A stretch of DNA of 8,174 bases from Flavobacteriales bacterium. Lineage in GTDB: Bacteria; Bacteroidota; Bacteroidia; Flavobacteriales_D; SKUL01. Where the stretch lies: positions 1 through 8,174 of the forward strand of contig SKUL01000366.1 in the NCBI GenBank assembly GCA_007129985.1, in the 5' to 3' direction. Positions 1 through 6,754 of this stretch are shown here, in pieces; the stretch's first letter is position 1, and each line of letters opens with the position of its first letter. The translations under genes were made by a program, and so were the position numbers. The notes under the pieces were generated by a model that was given only the letters and a program-made list of their open reading frames with translations, was not told the origin of the DNA and made no database searches.

Positions 1-2
1 AA

Positions 3-65
3 AGCCTGAGAGGTCGGGCGCTTGCCATCTACAACGATGGCCGTTTAGACCCTTGTCAGAGATAA
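3..65 (+). CDS. possible C-terminal end of a convergent gene (partial)
   Basis: One plus-strand frame is open from the window edge for 20 codons and ends at TAA 63-65. It reads roughly SLRGRALAIYNDGRLDPCQR, with codons that look like those of the neighbouring genes. If real, it is the tail of a gene converging on the MBL-fold gene, with the two stop codons overlapping by 10 bases (56-65). The fragment is too short to assign a family. A second plus frame is also open through this stretch, so the call rests only on codon appearance. Confidence 0.3.
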   Translation, partial: SLRGRALAIYNDGRLDPCQR

Positions 66-820
66 AGTTCCAGTCCGTCGTAAGCCAGTTCTACATTTTC
101 GGGTAGCTCGGCCGACACATCCGCGTGTCTACCCATCAGGTGCGAAATGTGTGTGAAGTAGGCCTTTTTGGGTTTCAACTCTTTTACCAGATCAAGCGCC
201 TCTTCCAGATTGAAATGCGAAATATGCTTCTGTTTGCGCAGGGCGTTCAACACGAGTACTTCCGAGCCATAAACCTTTTCCTTCTCCTCATCGGAAATGT
301 AGTTGGCGTCGGTGATGTAGGTAAAATCGTTGATGCGAAAACCGAGTACGGGCATGCGGTGGTGCAGCACATGAATGGGCACAATGCGTTGCCCGTGGTA
401 ATCAAACGGCTGGCCGGTGATGGGAATGAGGTTGATTTGCGGCACACCCGGATATGGGTCCTCTTCAAACACGTAGTAAAACTCACGGCGAAGGGCCTTT
501 TCCACCGCAGCAGTGGCCATCACATCTACCTTCCTTTTCATCAGAAAGTTAAACGATCGTACATCGTCCATACCGGCAACGTGATCCTTGTGCTCGTGGG
601 TAAAAAGCACCCCGTGTAACTCACGTACCCTGGCCCGCAACATTTGCTGCCGGAAATCCGGCCCCGAATCAATGGAAATATTGTGGCCATTGTCCATCTC
701 CACGTACACAGATGTTCTCAGGCGTTTATCGCGGGGGTCATCAGAAGTGCAAACCGGACAACTACAACCAATAACAGGAACCCCCTGCGAAGTACCTGTT
801 CCTGTGAAAACAACTTTCAT
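56..820 (-). CDS. MBL-fold metallo-hydrolase, PhnP-like
   Basis: A 254-aa cytosolic hydrolase of the metallo-beta-lactamase fold. The N-terminus GTGTSQGVPVIGCSCPVC (residues 7-24) closely resembles PhnP, where the clustered cysteines (here C19, C21, C24) hold a structural zinc. The core metal motif H75-x-H77-x-D79-H80 is intact. Further likely metal or active-site residues are H153/H154, D171 in ITDAN, H199/H202 and H224/H227 in THISH. PhnP is a cyclic phosphodiesterase of phosphonate breakdown, but no phn genes are present here, and Bacteroidota carry this family as a stand-alone gene; the substrate is therefore unknown, though a phosphodiester is the best guess. The length matches the family and there is no signal peptide. 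The start is ATG 818-820, directly before the conserved first strand (MKVVFTGTG). There is no Shine-Dalgarno. It is divergent from the 494-aa gene and has its own -7 box at 849-856. Confidence 0.9.
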   Translation of the reverse strand: MKVVFTGTGTSQGVPVIGCSCPVCTSDDPRDKRLRTSVYVEMDNGHNISIDSGPDFRQQMLRARVRELHGVLFTHEHKDHVAGMDDVRSFNFLMKRKVDVMATAAVEKALRREFYYVFEEDPYPGVPQINLIPITGQPFDYHGQRIVPIHVLHHRMPVLGFRINDFTYITDANYISDEEKEKVYGSEVLVLNALRKQKHISHFNLEEALDLVKELKPKKAYFTHISHLMGRHADVSAELPENVELAYDGLELYL

Positions 821-848
821 TTACTGTGATTTGCGTGATGAAGAAGGC

Positions 849-856
849 CAAAAATA
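849..856 (-). promoter_or_regulatory. putative -7 promoter box for the MBL-fold gene
   Basis: The minus strand reads TATTTTTG, matching the Bacteroidota -7 consensus TAnnTTTG. Transcription would start near 842, giving a leader of about 22 nt before ATG 820. No good TTG -33 element lies at the expected spacing (the best is a weak TTCG around 881-884), so this may be a weak or activator-assisted promoter. Confidence 0.45.
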
Positions 857-867
857 ATCCTAAAAAA

Positions 868-897
868 TTTGATATTGCGGCGAAGCCTGTACCTTTG
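868..897 (+). promoter_or_regulatory. putative Bacteroidota promoter for the 494-aa gene
   Basis: A TTTG at 868-871 is followed after 18 bases by TACCTTTG at 890-897. Both boxes and the spacer fit the TTG-N17-23-TAnnTTTG promoter described for Bacteroidota. The start of transcription would be near 904, about 14 nt before the GTG start at 918. It overlaps the divergent promoter of the MBL gene, so the two polymerase footprints should compete. Confidence 0.6.
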
Positions 898-917
898 TCA
901 AAAGCAAAACCTGAACT

Positions 918-2402
918 GTGGAGCGCGTCATTCTATCCCCAAAGCAAAAAGCACTTAGAATTAACCTCGATCCTGAGATTTACGGGATTTTCGCTGAAAT
1001 TGGAGCCGGTCAGGAAGTGGTGCGCCACTTTTTCCGGGCGGGAGGAGCTTCCGGTACCATCGCCAAAACAATGTCGGCCTACGACAAGGACTTCAGTGAC
1101 GCGATTTACGGACGTGAAAAGTTTGGGCGCTATGTGTGCGAACCGCGCTTGCGCCAGATGTTAGACCACGAGTACCAGCTTATTATTGAGCGCCTAAGCA
1201 GAGAGAAGCACCCTACTAAACGCTTTTTTGCTTTTGCCAACACCATGGCAACCATTGATTTTCAAAAACGGTTTCAGGGGCATGGTTGGATGGGGATGAA
1301 ATTTCAGACCGCTGCCGACAAAGAGCCAAATACCGTGGTGGTTCACATTCGCTTGCACGAGCCCGAATCCGGCTTGCAGCAGGAAACCATCGGTGTGATT
1401 GGCGTAAACCTGATTTACGGTTGCTACTTCTACCACAACAACAGCAAAGAGCTTCTTAAGTCACTGTACGACAACCTCAACCGCGACCAGGTAGAGATTG
1501 ACATGGTGCAGATGGACGGGCCCGATTTTGCCAATGTGGACAACCGAATTCTGAGTTTACAGCTCGTTAAAAACGGCATGACCGACGCGGTTATTTTCAA
1601 CCCCGACCGCACCAATATGCAGGCTGCTGATGTGCTCTACAAAAAGAACATCCTGACTATTCGCGGTAGTTTCCGCCCGGTAACAAAGGTCAATTTCGAC
1701 ATGATTCTGAAGGGCTACAATAAGTTTGTAACCGAGCCGCGGGTTGACAAAGAAAAGCTTCAGGTATTGTTCGAAATCACTCTCAATAACCTCAGTGCCG
1801 ACGGTGAAATTGATGAACAGGATTTCATTGACCGCGCCGATATTCTTTGTACACTTGGGCAAACTGTGTTGATTTCCAATTACCAGGAATACTACAAGCT
1901 GGTTGATTACTTCTCTCACCACACCAAGAACCGTATGGGTCTAATCATGGGTGTGGACAACCTGCTGGCTCTTTTCAACGAAAAATACTACCGTGATTTG
2001 AAAGGTGGCATTCTGGAAGCCTTTGGAATTCTCTTTACCCGCGACCTGAAAATTTACCTTTACCCACGGCGCGAAAGCGATGACAGTGAGCTAATTACCA
2101 CCAAAAACTTCCCTGTTCACCCGCGTATTAAACCTCTTTACGACTATCTGGTGTACAACGGAAGGATTGTGGATATTGAAGACCACGACGATAGCGTTCT
2201 TCAAATCTCATCGCGCGAGGTATTGCGGATGATTCGCGAAGGAGAGCCGAATTGGGAACCCATGGTTCCGAACTTCGTGGATACCATTATCAAAAGCAAT
2301 CAGCTCTTTGGCTACCACCCGGATAATGGCAACAAATCCACCAACGACAATGGAAAATCCGGCGGTGAAAAGGTAGAAAACAGCGAAGAAAAAGAAGCCT
2401 GA
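918..2402 (+). CDS. conserved protein of unknown function (494 aa)
   Basis: I recognise this as a family found widely in Bacteroidota and some other bacteria whose members carry conflicting labels ('TonB-dependent receptor', 'nicotinate-nucleotide adenylyltransferase'). Neither label fits: there is no signal peptide, TonB box, beta-barrel pattern or nucleotidyltransferase HxGH motif. Visible landmarks are YGIFAEIGAGQEVVRHFFRA (22-41), SGTIAKTMSAYDKDFSDAIY (45-64), an HGWMGMKFQ block (122-130), a strand-rich VVHIRLHE segment (141-148), IGVIGVNLIYGCYF (158-171), an acidic DGEIDE stretch (295-300) and NRMGLIMGVDNLLALFNEKY (338-357). Residues from about 469 on are polar, low-complexity and probably disordered. 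The start is GTG 918: an in-frame TGA lies at 912-914 and no ATG occurs before the conserved ALRINLDPEIYG. No Shine-Dalgarno is seen. It appears monocistronic, with its own promoter at 868-897 and a convergent neighbour. It is probably cytosolic, and I do not assign a function. Confidence 0.85.
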   Translation: MERVILSPKQKALRINLDPEIYGIFAEIGAGQEVVRHFFRAGGASGTIAKTMSAYDKDFSDAIYGREKFGRYVCEPRLRQMLDHEYQLIIERLSREKHPTKRFFAFANTMATIDFQKRFQGHGWMGMKFQTAADKEPNTVVVHIRLHEPESGLQQETIGVIGVNLIYGCYFYHNNSKELLKSLYDNLNRDQVEIDMVQMDGPDFANVDNRILSLQLVKNGMTDAVIFNPDRTNMQAADVLYKKNILTIRGSFRPVTKVNFDMILKGYNKFVTEPRVDKEKLQVLFEITLNNLSADGEIDEQDFIDRADILCTLGQTVLISNYQEYYKLVDYFSHHTKNRMGLIMGVDNLLALFNEKYYRDLKGGILEAFGILFTRDLKIYLYPRRESDDSELITTKNFPVHPRIKPLYDYLVYNGRIVDIEDHDDSVLQISSREVLRMIREGEPNWEPMVPNFVDTIIKSNQLFGYHPDNGNKSTNDNGKSGGEKVENSEEKEA

Positions 2403-2414
2403 TTAGGTCTGCTG

Positions 2415-2459
2415 AAAAAATCAGATGTGCGTTGGCTGAGAACCGACAAAACGCATCTG
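2415..2459 (-). terminator. intrinsic terminator for the glmM-cysteine desulfurase unit
   Basis: CAGATG (2422-2427) pairs with CATCTG (2454-2459), and CGTT (2430-2433) pairs with AACG (2450-2453) across a 2-nt bulge. Inside, GG (2434-2435) can pair with CC (2443-2444). Reading the minus strand, the hairpin is followed at once by ATTTTTT (2421-2415), the usual form of a Rho-independent terminator. The plus strand has only A's before the hairpin and no T-run after it, so the signal points to the minus-strand operon, about 180 nt past its last stop. Confidence 0.6.
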
Positions 2460-2475
2460 TATTGATATACTGCAA

Positions 2476-2546
2476 GTTGCAGACGGTGAAGCAGACGACG
2501 TACAGCTGATTAGTCGAAGATACAGGGTCATAACTGCAACCTTTTT
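2476..2546 (+). terminator. weak candidate terminator for the 494-aa gene
   Basis: GTTGCAG (2476-2482) is perfectly complementary to CTGCAAC (2534-2540), which is followed directly by CTTTTT (2541-2546) on the plus strand. The layout is that of a terminator, but the 51-nt loop is long and the stem only 7 bp, so efficiency is doubtful. Confidence 0.25.
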
Positions 2547-2640
2547 AGACTCTGTCATTCAAAACACGTGCAGATTGATTACTCAATGACGCTCTAAGTA
2601 GCTGATAATCAAATTTTCGACACTTTTCAGCAGCGCCTGA

Positions 2641-3774
2641 TTAAGCAGGTACAGGACACAATTGACGCACCTTGTCGGCTGCGTATTCAATCTCTTCTTC
2701 AGTATTGAAGCGACTGAAAGAGAAGCGGACACTGGTATTTTTCATCATGCCGTACACACCCTGAAGCACATGCGAACCCGTGGTGGCTCCACTGTTACAC
2801 GCGCTTCCTCCAGACACCGCTACACCTTCTATGTCAAGCATAAAGAGAAACATTTCGGCATTGCTGCAATCAGCAAAGCGGGCATTTAGCACCGTGTAAA
2901 GCGATTGATTTGCACAACCGTTGAAATCTATTCCGGGAACCTGCTCCTCCAGTAGTTTGCGCATTTTGTTTTTAAGTGCAGTAATGTGGCGCTGGTGCTC
3001 GTCCATGTGAGCCCAGGCCCTTTCAAAGGCCGCACCCAACCCTACAATACCGTAAAGATTTTCGGTGCCGCCACGGTGATTGCGTTCCTGGCTGCCACCC
3101 ACAATCAAGGGCTGCAACTGCGACGGGTTTCGGGCATAGAGAAAGCCGACTCCTTTAGGGCCGTGAAATTTGTGCGCCGAAGCGGTTACAAAATCTACAG
3201 GAAGTTCCTTCAAATCAAAACGGTAATGCGCCATGGTTTGCACCGTGTCGGAGTGAAAAAGTGCGTCGTACTTACGACACAAGGTTCCCACTGCGTGTAT
3301 ATCGGTAAGGTTTCCGATTTCATTATTGGCGTGCATGAGCGACACGAACGAGCGTTCACCCGCTTCGCGCAGCAACTCTTCGAGGTGGTTTAAATCCACG
3401 TGCCCCACTTCGGTGAGATTCACAAACGACAATTTGATGAGACCACGGTCCGCATAGCGCTCCAGCGTACTCAAAACTGCCTTATGCTCAATGCGCGCGC
3501 TGATAAAATGCTTGATCCCCGCGTCGAAAATTCCGCAGTGAATGGCCATGTTATCGGCCTCAGTTCCTCCGGAAGTGAAGATGATTTCAGCTGGGGTGCA
3601 ATTCAATGAAGCGGCAATACGGCGACGCACGGTTTCAATTCCGGCACGCGCCCGTCGGCCAAACTGATGGCTTGATGAAGGATTCCCGAACTCGTTTTCC
3701 AGAAAGGGCAACATGGTTTTGAGCACCTCCGGATCGAGCGGTGTGGTGGCAGCGTTATCGAGATAAACCTTCAT
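2641..3774 (-). CDS. cysteine desulfurase, IscS/NifS class (group I)
   Basis: A 377-aa PLP enzyme of fold type I that removes sulfur from L-cysteine as an enzyme-bound persulfide plus alanine, supplying Fe-S cluster and thio-cofactor assembly in the cytosol. Visible landmarks: LDNAATTP (5-12), SGGTEADN (68-75), H97 in IEHKAV, HANNEIG (148-154), SDTVQT with D176 and Q179, the PLP-binding K202 in SAHKFHGPKG, the RGGTEN block (235-239 region), and the sulfur-accepting C326 in SGGSACNSG. That flexible loop places it in group I (IscS/NifS) and not in the SufS group. The frame is open upstream to 3846, but the family begins at MKVYLDNAATT, so ATG 3772-3774 is chosen; the longer form would overlap glmM. 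It lies 34 bp downstream of glmM on the same strand with no promoter seen between, so the two are probably cotranscribed. No iscU, sufU or thiI is adjacent, so the acceptor is unknown. Confidence 0.93.
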   Translation of the reverse strand: MKVYLDNAATTPLDPEVLKTMLPFLENEFGNPSSSHQFGRRARAGIETVRRRIAASLNCTPAEIIFTSGGTEADNMAIHCGIFDAGIKHFISARIEHKAVLSTLERYADRGLIKLSFVNLTEVGHVDLNHLEELLREAGERSFVSLMHANNEIGNLTDIHAVGTLCRKYDALFHSDTVQTMAHYRFDLKELPVDFVTASAHKFHGPKGVGFLYARNPSQLQPLIVGGSQERNHRGGTENLYGIVGLGAAFERAWAHMDEHQRHITALKNKMRKLLEEQVPGIDFNGCANQSLYTVLNARFADCSNAEMFLFMLDIEGVAVSGGSACNSGATTGSHVLQGVYGMMKNTSVRFSFSRFNTEEEIEYAADKVRQLCPVPA

Positions 3775-3808
3775 TTTGAGCAGTGTTATTGGCAGAATTA
3801 CTGCGAAG

Positions 3809-5197
3809 TTACCCAATTTCCGCCTGAATGCGACGGCCAATTTCATCGGCCAATTGGATTGCTTTCGACTCTGAAATTCCTTCGCTGTAAATCCTGATGA
3901 TGGGCTCGGTGTTGGATTTCCTCAAATGCACCCAGCCATCTTCAAAGTCAATTTTCACGCCGTCGGTGGTATTGGGCTCAAGGTCTTTGTAGGAGTCTTT
4001 GATGGTAAGCAGTAGCGCATCTACATCCATTCCGGGCTTCAGTTCAATTTTGCGCTTGGTCATGTAGTATGCCGGAAGAGCCTTACGCAGATCCGACGCA
4101 GTTTTACCGGAACGCGCCATATGGCTTAAAAAGAGTGCAATTCCAACCATGGCATCGCGGCCGTAGTGAAGCTCAGGGTAAATGATTCCGCCATTTCCTT
4201 CGCCACCTATAACTGCGTTGCTGTGTTTCATGGCTTCCACCACATTCACTTCGCCCACGGCTGCTGCGCGGTATTGTTGGTTGTACTTTCTTGTTACGTC
4301 GCGCAAGGCACGAGAGGATGAAAGATTTGACACCGTATTTCCCGGGTTGCGGCTCAGCACATAATCAGCCACCGCCACAAGGGTATATTCCTCGCCGAAC
4401 ATGGTTCCGTCTTCGGAAATCAAAGCGAGTCTGTCTACATCAGGGTCAACCACAATGCCGAGGTCTGCGCCGCTTTCAACCACCTTGGCTGAAACTTCGG
4501 TGAGGTGCTCAGGCAAGGGCTCGGGGTTGTGCGGAAACTCCCCGGTAGGCTCGCAATACATGGGTATGACTTCGTCCACGCCCAATCGCTCAAGCAGTGG
4601 AATAAGTGCAAGTCCGCCGGTGCTGTTAACCCCGTCAACCACCACTTTCAGGTTGGCGTTTGCGATGGTATGAGTATCTACAAGAGGCAGTTGCACGATG
4701 GCATCAATGTGAGATTCGATGGCATCTTCCAGTTCTTGCACGCTTCCCAGCGCCTCCACTTCTGCAAAGCCGAAATCCTCCTTTTCAGCAAAAGCCAACA
4801 CCTCTGCCCCATCCTGACCGGAGATAAACTCGCCCCGTTCATTGAGCAGTTTTAGAGCATTCCATTGGCCGGGATTGTGACTGGCGGTGAGAATGATTCC
4901 TCCTTGCGCTCCTTCGCGCTCCACGGCCATTTCCACTGTGGGGGTGGTGCTCAAGCCGGCATCCAGCACATCTATGCCCATGCCCTGAAGCGTAGCAGAA
5001 ACCAAAGCAGAGAGCATGGCACCGCTTTTTCTAGCATCGCGCCCTATCACCACCTTGCACGACACACCGGCATGTCTTTTTTTGAGCCATTGCCCATATG
5101 CAGCTGAAAATCTGACAATATCAATGGGTGTGAGGTTATCGCCAACAGGGCCACCGATGGTGCCTCTAATGCCTGAAATGGATTTAATTAACGTCAT
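3809..5197 (-). CDS. glmM: phosphoglucosamine mutase (alpha-D-phosphohexomutase family)
   Basis: A 462-aa cytosolic enzyme that interconverts glucosamine-6-phosphate and glucosamine-1-phosphate on the way to UDP-GlcNAc for peptidoglycan and lipid A. All four family sites are visible: phosphoserine S106 in TASHNP (104-109), the metal loop DPDVDR (251-256), the sugar-binding loop GEGNGG (332-337) and the phosphate-binding loop RKSNTEPIIRIY (426-437). The N-terminus LIKSISGIRGTIGG (3-16) is typical. The sugar loop differs from the GEQSGH of proteobacterial GlmM and resembles the Bacteroidota/archaeal version, so phosphomannomutase or phosphoglucomutase activity cannot be excluded. The frame is open up to 5302, but the conserved start MTLIKSISG fixes ATG 5195-5197; a -7 box at 5215-5222 lies inside that extension and supports this choice. 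It is the first gene of the unit that continues into the cysteine desulfurase. Confidence 0.9.
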   Translation of the reverse strand: MTLIKSISGIRGTIGGPVGDNLTPIDIVRFSAAYGQWLKKRHAGVSCKVVIGRDARKSGAMLSALVSATLQGMGIDVLDAGLSTTPTVEMAVEREGAQGGIILTASHNPGQWNALKLLNERGEFISGQDGAEVLAFAEKEDFGFAEVEALGSVQELEDAIESHIDAIVQLPLVDTHTIANANLKVVVDGVNSTGGLALIPLLERLGVDEVIPMYCEPTGEFPHNPEPLPEHLTEVSAKVVESGADLGIVVDPDVDRLALISEDGTMFGEEYTLVAVADYVLSRNPGNTVSNLSSSRALRDVTRKYNQQYRAAAVGEVNVVEAMKHSNAVIGGEGNGGIIYPELHYGRDAMVGIALFLSHMARSGKTASDLRKALPAYYMTKRKIELKPGMDVDALLLTIKDSYKDLEPNTTDGVKIDFEDGWVHLRKSNTEPIIRIYSEGISESKAIQLADEIGRRIQAEIG

Positions 5198-5214
5198 GCC
5201 GCGAAATATTTGCA

Positions 5215-5222
5215 CAAAGGTA
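5215..5222 (-). promoter_or_regulatory. putative -7 promoter box for glmM
   Basis: The minus strand reads TACCTTTG, the same eight bases as the -7 box of the 494-aa gene and a match to TAnnTTTG. Transcription would start near 5208, about 10 nt before ATG 5197. No TTG was found 17-23 bases upstream, so the -33 part is missing or divergent. Its position inside the open upstream frame argues that glmM starts at 5197. Confidence 0.5.
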
Positions 5223-5314
5223 CCGTTCCGTGTTGAAACCTGCCGATGCGAGTTATTCAAAAACCCCTTGTGGAAAATAAAACCCAATGCCGTGCGCGGC
5301 ACAGGTGGATTGAT

Positions 5315-5322
5315 TACATTTG
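5315..5322 (+). promoter_or_regulatory. putative -7 promoter box for the TPR-comA-rhodanese-DUF368 operon
   Basis: TACATTTG matches TAnnTTTG. The predicted transcription start is near 5329, leaving a leader of about 16 nt before ATG 5345. The -33 region has no clear TTG (GTG 5292-5294 sits at 20 bp). No other promoter is evident before the next three genes, which overlap or nearly touch. Confidence 0.45.
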
Positions 5323-5344
5323 TTAGCGACCGAATCTAAACCGC

Positions 5345-6754
5345 ATGACGGAATTTTCAGATGATTTTCACGCAGACGAACAAGAGAGCATCACGCGATT
5401 TTTGCACGCGTTAAACCGGGGCGAGGTTCCGTACTTCGATGTTCATGAGTTCGAAACCATCATAGATTATCTCCTTGAGCAGGGCGAGCACAGCCAGGCC
5501 AAAAAGGCAGCGTCGGTTGCCCGTCGCATTCACCCCCAATCTGTTGACCTCAAACTCATGGCTGCACGCGTGCACAGTGTACACGGAGAACTGGATTTGG
5601 CGCTGCACCTGATTAACGAGGTTCAAAAAGTGGACAGGCAAAACGAAGAACTCTTTTACCTGAAGGCCGGCATCCACGCCCAAATGAAAGACCATAACCG
5701 CTCTATTGAAAACCTCAGAATTGCCAAAGAACTGAGCGGTGATTTCAAGGATGAAATTCTGCTCGACATCGCTTTCGAACAGGAAAATCTTGAAGACTTC
5801 AGCAGTGCCATTGAAAGTTTACAGGAGGCGCTCGCCATCAACCCCAACAATGAAGCAGCCCTTCATGAGCTGGCGCATTGCTACGAATCCATGAACAAGC
5901 TGGAAGACCTTGTGTTGTTTTACCAGCAGTTTATTGACAATCAACCCTATTCAGTGACTGCGTGGTATAATTTGGGTAATACCTTGTTCAAGCTGGAGGA
6001 CTACGAAAAGGCCATGGAGGCGTACGATTATTGCCTGGCCATAGACGAGGACTACACGCTCGCCCTGTACAATCGGGCCAATTCACTGATTCAACTTGAG
6101 CGTTACCCGGAAGCGGTGCGAGAATTCGAAGCAGTGATGGCTTCAGAAGGTATTGGTGCCCACACTTTGTGCTACATCGGCGAGTGCTATGAGAAAATGA
6201 ACGACCTGCAATCAGCGTCTGAGCACTACCTGCATGCTTTGGAGATTGACGACTCATTTACCGATGCCATGATTGGAATGGCCGTGGTCAACGAAATGCT
6301 GGATGAGCAGGAAGCCTCGGCACGCTGGTACAAAAAAGCACTGAAAGTTTGTCCGCAATCAGCAGCATACTGGCACATGTACGCCATGTGGGCGGTTAAA
6401 AACAAACGCGAAAGGATTGCTGTAAAAGCATTTAAGCAGTCACTCAAATTAGACGAGTTACAAGCGGACACCTGGGAAGACTATGGTGCTTTTCTCGCTG
6501 AAGCAGGAAAATTTGCAGAGGCCTATGAAGTACTTGCAAGAGGCTTTAGTCTGAATCCCGACGAGTGGAACCTTGTGTACCGCATGATCTGGTACGGCCA
6601 AAACAAACCAAAGTCTGAAGAAGTTGGGGAGTTACTATCTTTGGCGGCTCAAAATGACCCCGAAGGACTGGCGCAATTCCTAAAAGATAACCCCGAGGCA
6701 TCAAGTTGTGCGGCCTTTGCCATTCAGACGGGGTCGCTCAAACCAAAAGCATGA
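5345..6754 (+). CDS. tetratricopeptide repeat protein
   Basis: A 469-aa soluble protein made almost wholly of TPR-type helical pairs, with no signal peptide or membrane segment, so cytosolic. About ten repeats follow one another from near residue 35 to 440. The clearest are AWYNLGNTLFKLEDYEKAME (206-225) and the repeats starting near 239 (ALYNRANSLIQLERYPEAVR), 273 (TLCYIGECYEKMNDLQSASE) and 377 (WEDYGAFLAEAGKFAEAYE). The acidic N-terminus (1-15) precedes the repeats. TPR arrays hold partner proteins; the partner is not evident, and no catalytic domain is present. The stop codon overlaps the ATG of the phosphosulfolactate synthase gene by 4 nt (ATGA at 6751-6754), so the two are translationally coupled. 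I recall a TPR gene next to phosphosulfolactate synthase and DUF368 genes in other Flavobacteriia, which would suggest a shared process. ATG 5345 is chosen because it fits the -7 box at 5315-5322. Confidence 0.88.
   Translation: MTEFSDDFHADEQESITRFLHALNRGEVPYFDVHEFETIIDYLLEQGEHSQAKKAASVARRIHPQSVDLKLMAARVHSVHGELDLALHLINEVQKVDRQNEELFYLKAGIHAQMKDHNRSIENLRIAKELSGDFKDEILLDIAFEQENLEDFSSAIESLQEALAINPNNEAALHELAHCYESMNKLEDLVLFYQQFIDNQPYSVTAWYNLGNTLFKLEDYEKAMEAYDYCLAIDEDYTLALYNRANSLIQLERYPEAVREFEAVMASEGIGAHTLCYIGECYEKMNDLQSASEHYLHALEIDDSFTDAMIGMAVVNEMLDEQEASARWYKKALKVCPQSAAYWHMYAMWAVKNKRERIAVKAFKQSLKLDELQADTWEDYGAFLAEAGKFAEAYEVLARGFSLNPDEWNLVYRMIWYGQNKPKSEEVGELLSLAAQNDPEGLAQFLKDNPEASSCAAFAIQTGSLKPKA

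Larger units (their letters stand above)
2403..2640. other. convergent intergenic region, no gene seen
   Basis: This 238-bp stretch lies between the 3' ends of the 494-aa gene and the cysteine desulfurase. I see no credible coding frame in it. It contains the minus-strand terminator hairpin at 2415-2459, a possible plus-strand terminator at 2476-2546, a near-palindrome CTGCAAGTTGCAG (2470-2482), a 7-bp direct repeat GCAGACG (2479-2485 and 2491-2497) and a 6-bp inverted repeat GTCATT/AATGAC (2554-2559 and 2585-2590). Confidence 0.7.

Noticed and set aside
125..619. 164-codon plus-strand open frame opposite the MBL-fold gene
   Set aside because: The minus strand carries the intact HxHxDH motif and PhnP-like N-terminus; the plus frame shows no domain and no promoter.
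826..1164. 112-codon plus-strand frame starting between the MBL and 494-aa genes
   Set aside because: Its larger part runs out of frame within the 494-aa gene and it has no recognisable motif; the predicted promoter at 868-897 would lie inside it.
1557..1922. 121-codon minus-strand open frame inside the 494-aa gene
   Set aside because: It is a shadow of a well-conserved plus-strand protein, with no recognisable family.
3775..3846. N-terminal extension of the cysteine desulfurase (24 residues)
   Set aside because: The family begins at MKVYLDNAATT; the extension has no conserved sequence and would overlap the end of glmM by 38 bases.
5198..5302. N-terminal extension of glmM (35 residues)
   Set aside because: It is not part of the family, and it would contain the -7 box at 5215-5222.
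5289..5302. Small GC-rich hairpin (GCCG/CGGC or GTGC/GCAC) in the glmM-TPR gap
   Set aside because: Only 4 bp of stem with a tiny loop and no T-run; too weak to call a terminator or operator.
6706..6750. N-terminal extension of phosphosulfolactate synthase (15 residues)
   Set aside because: It overlaps the TPR gene deeply and is not conserved; ATG 6751 gives a standard 4-nt overlap.
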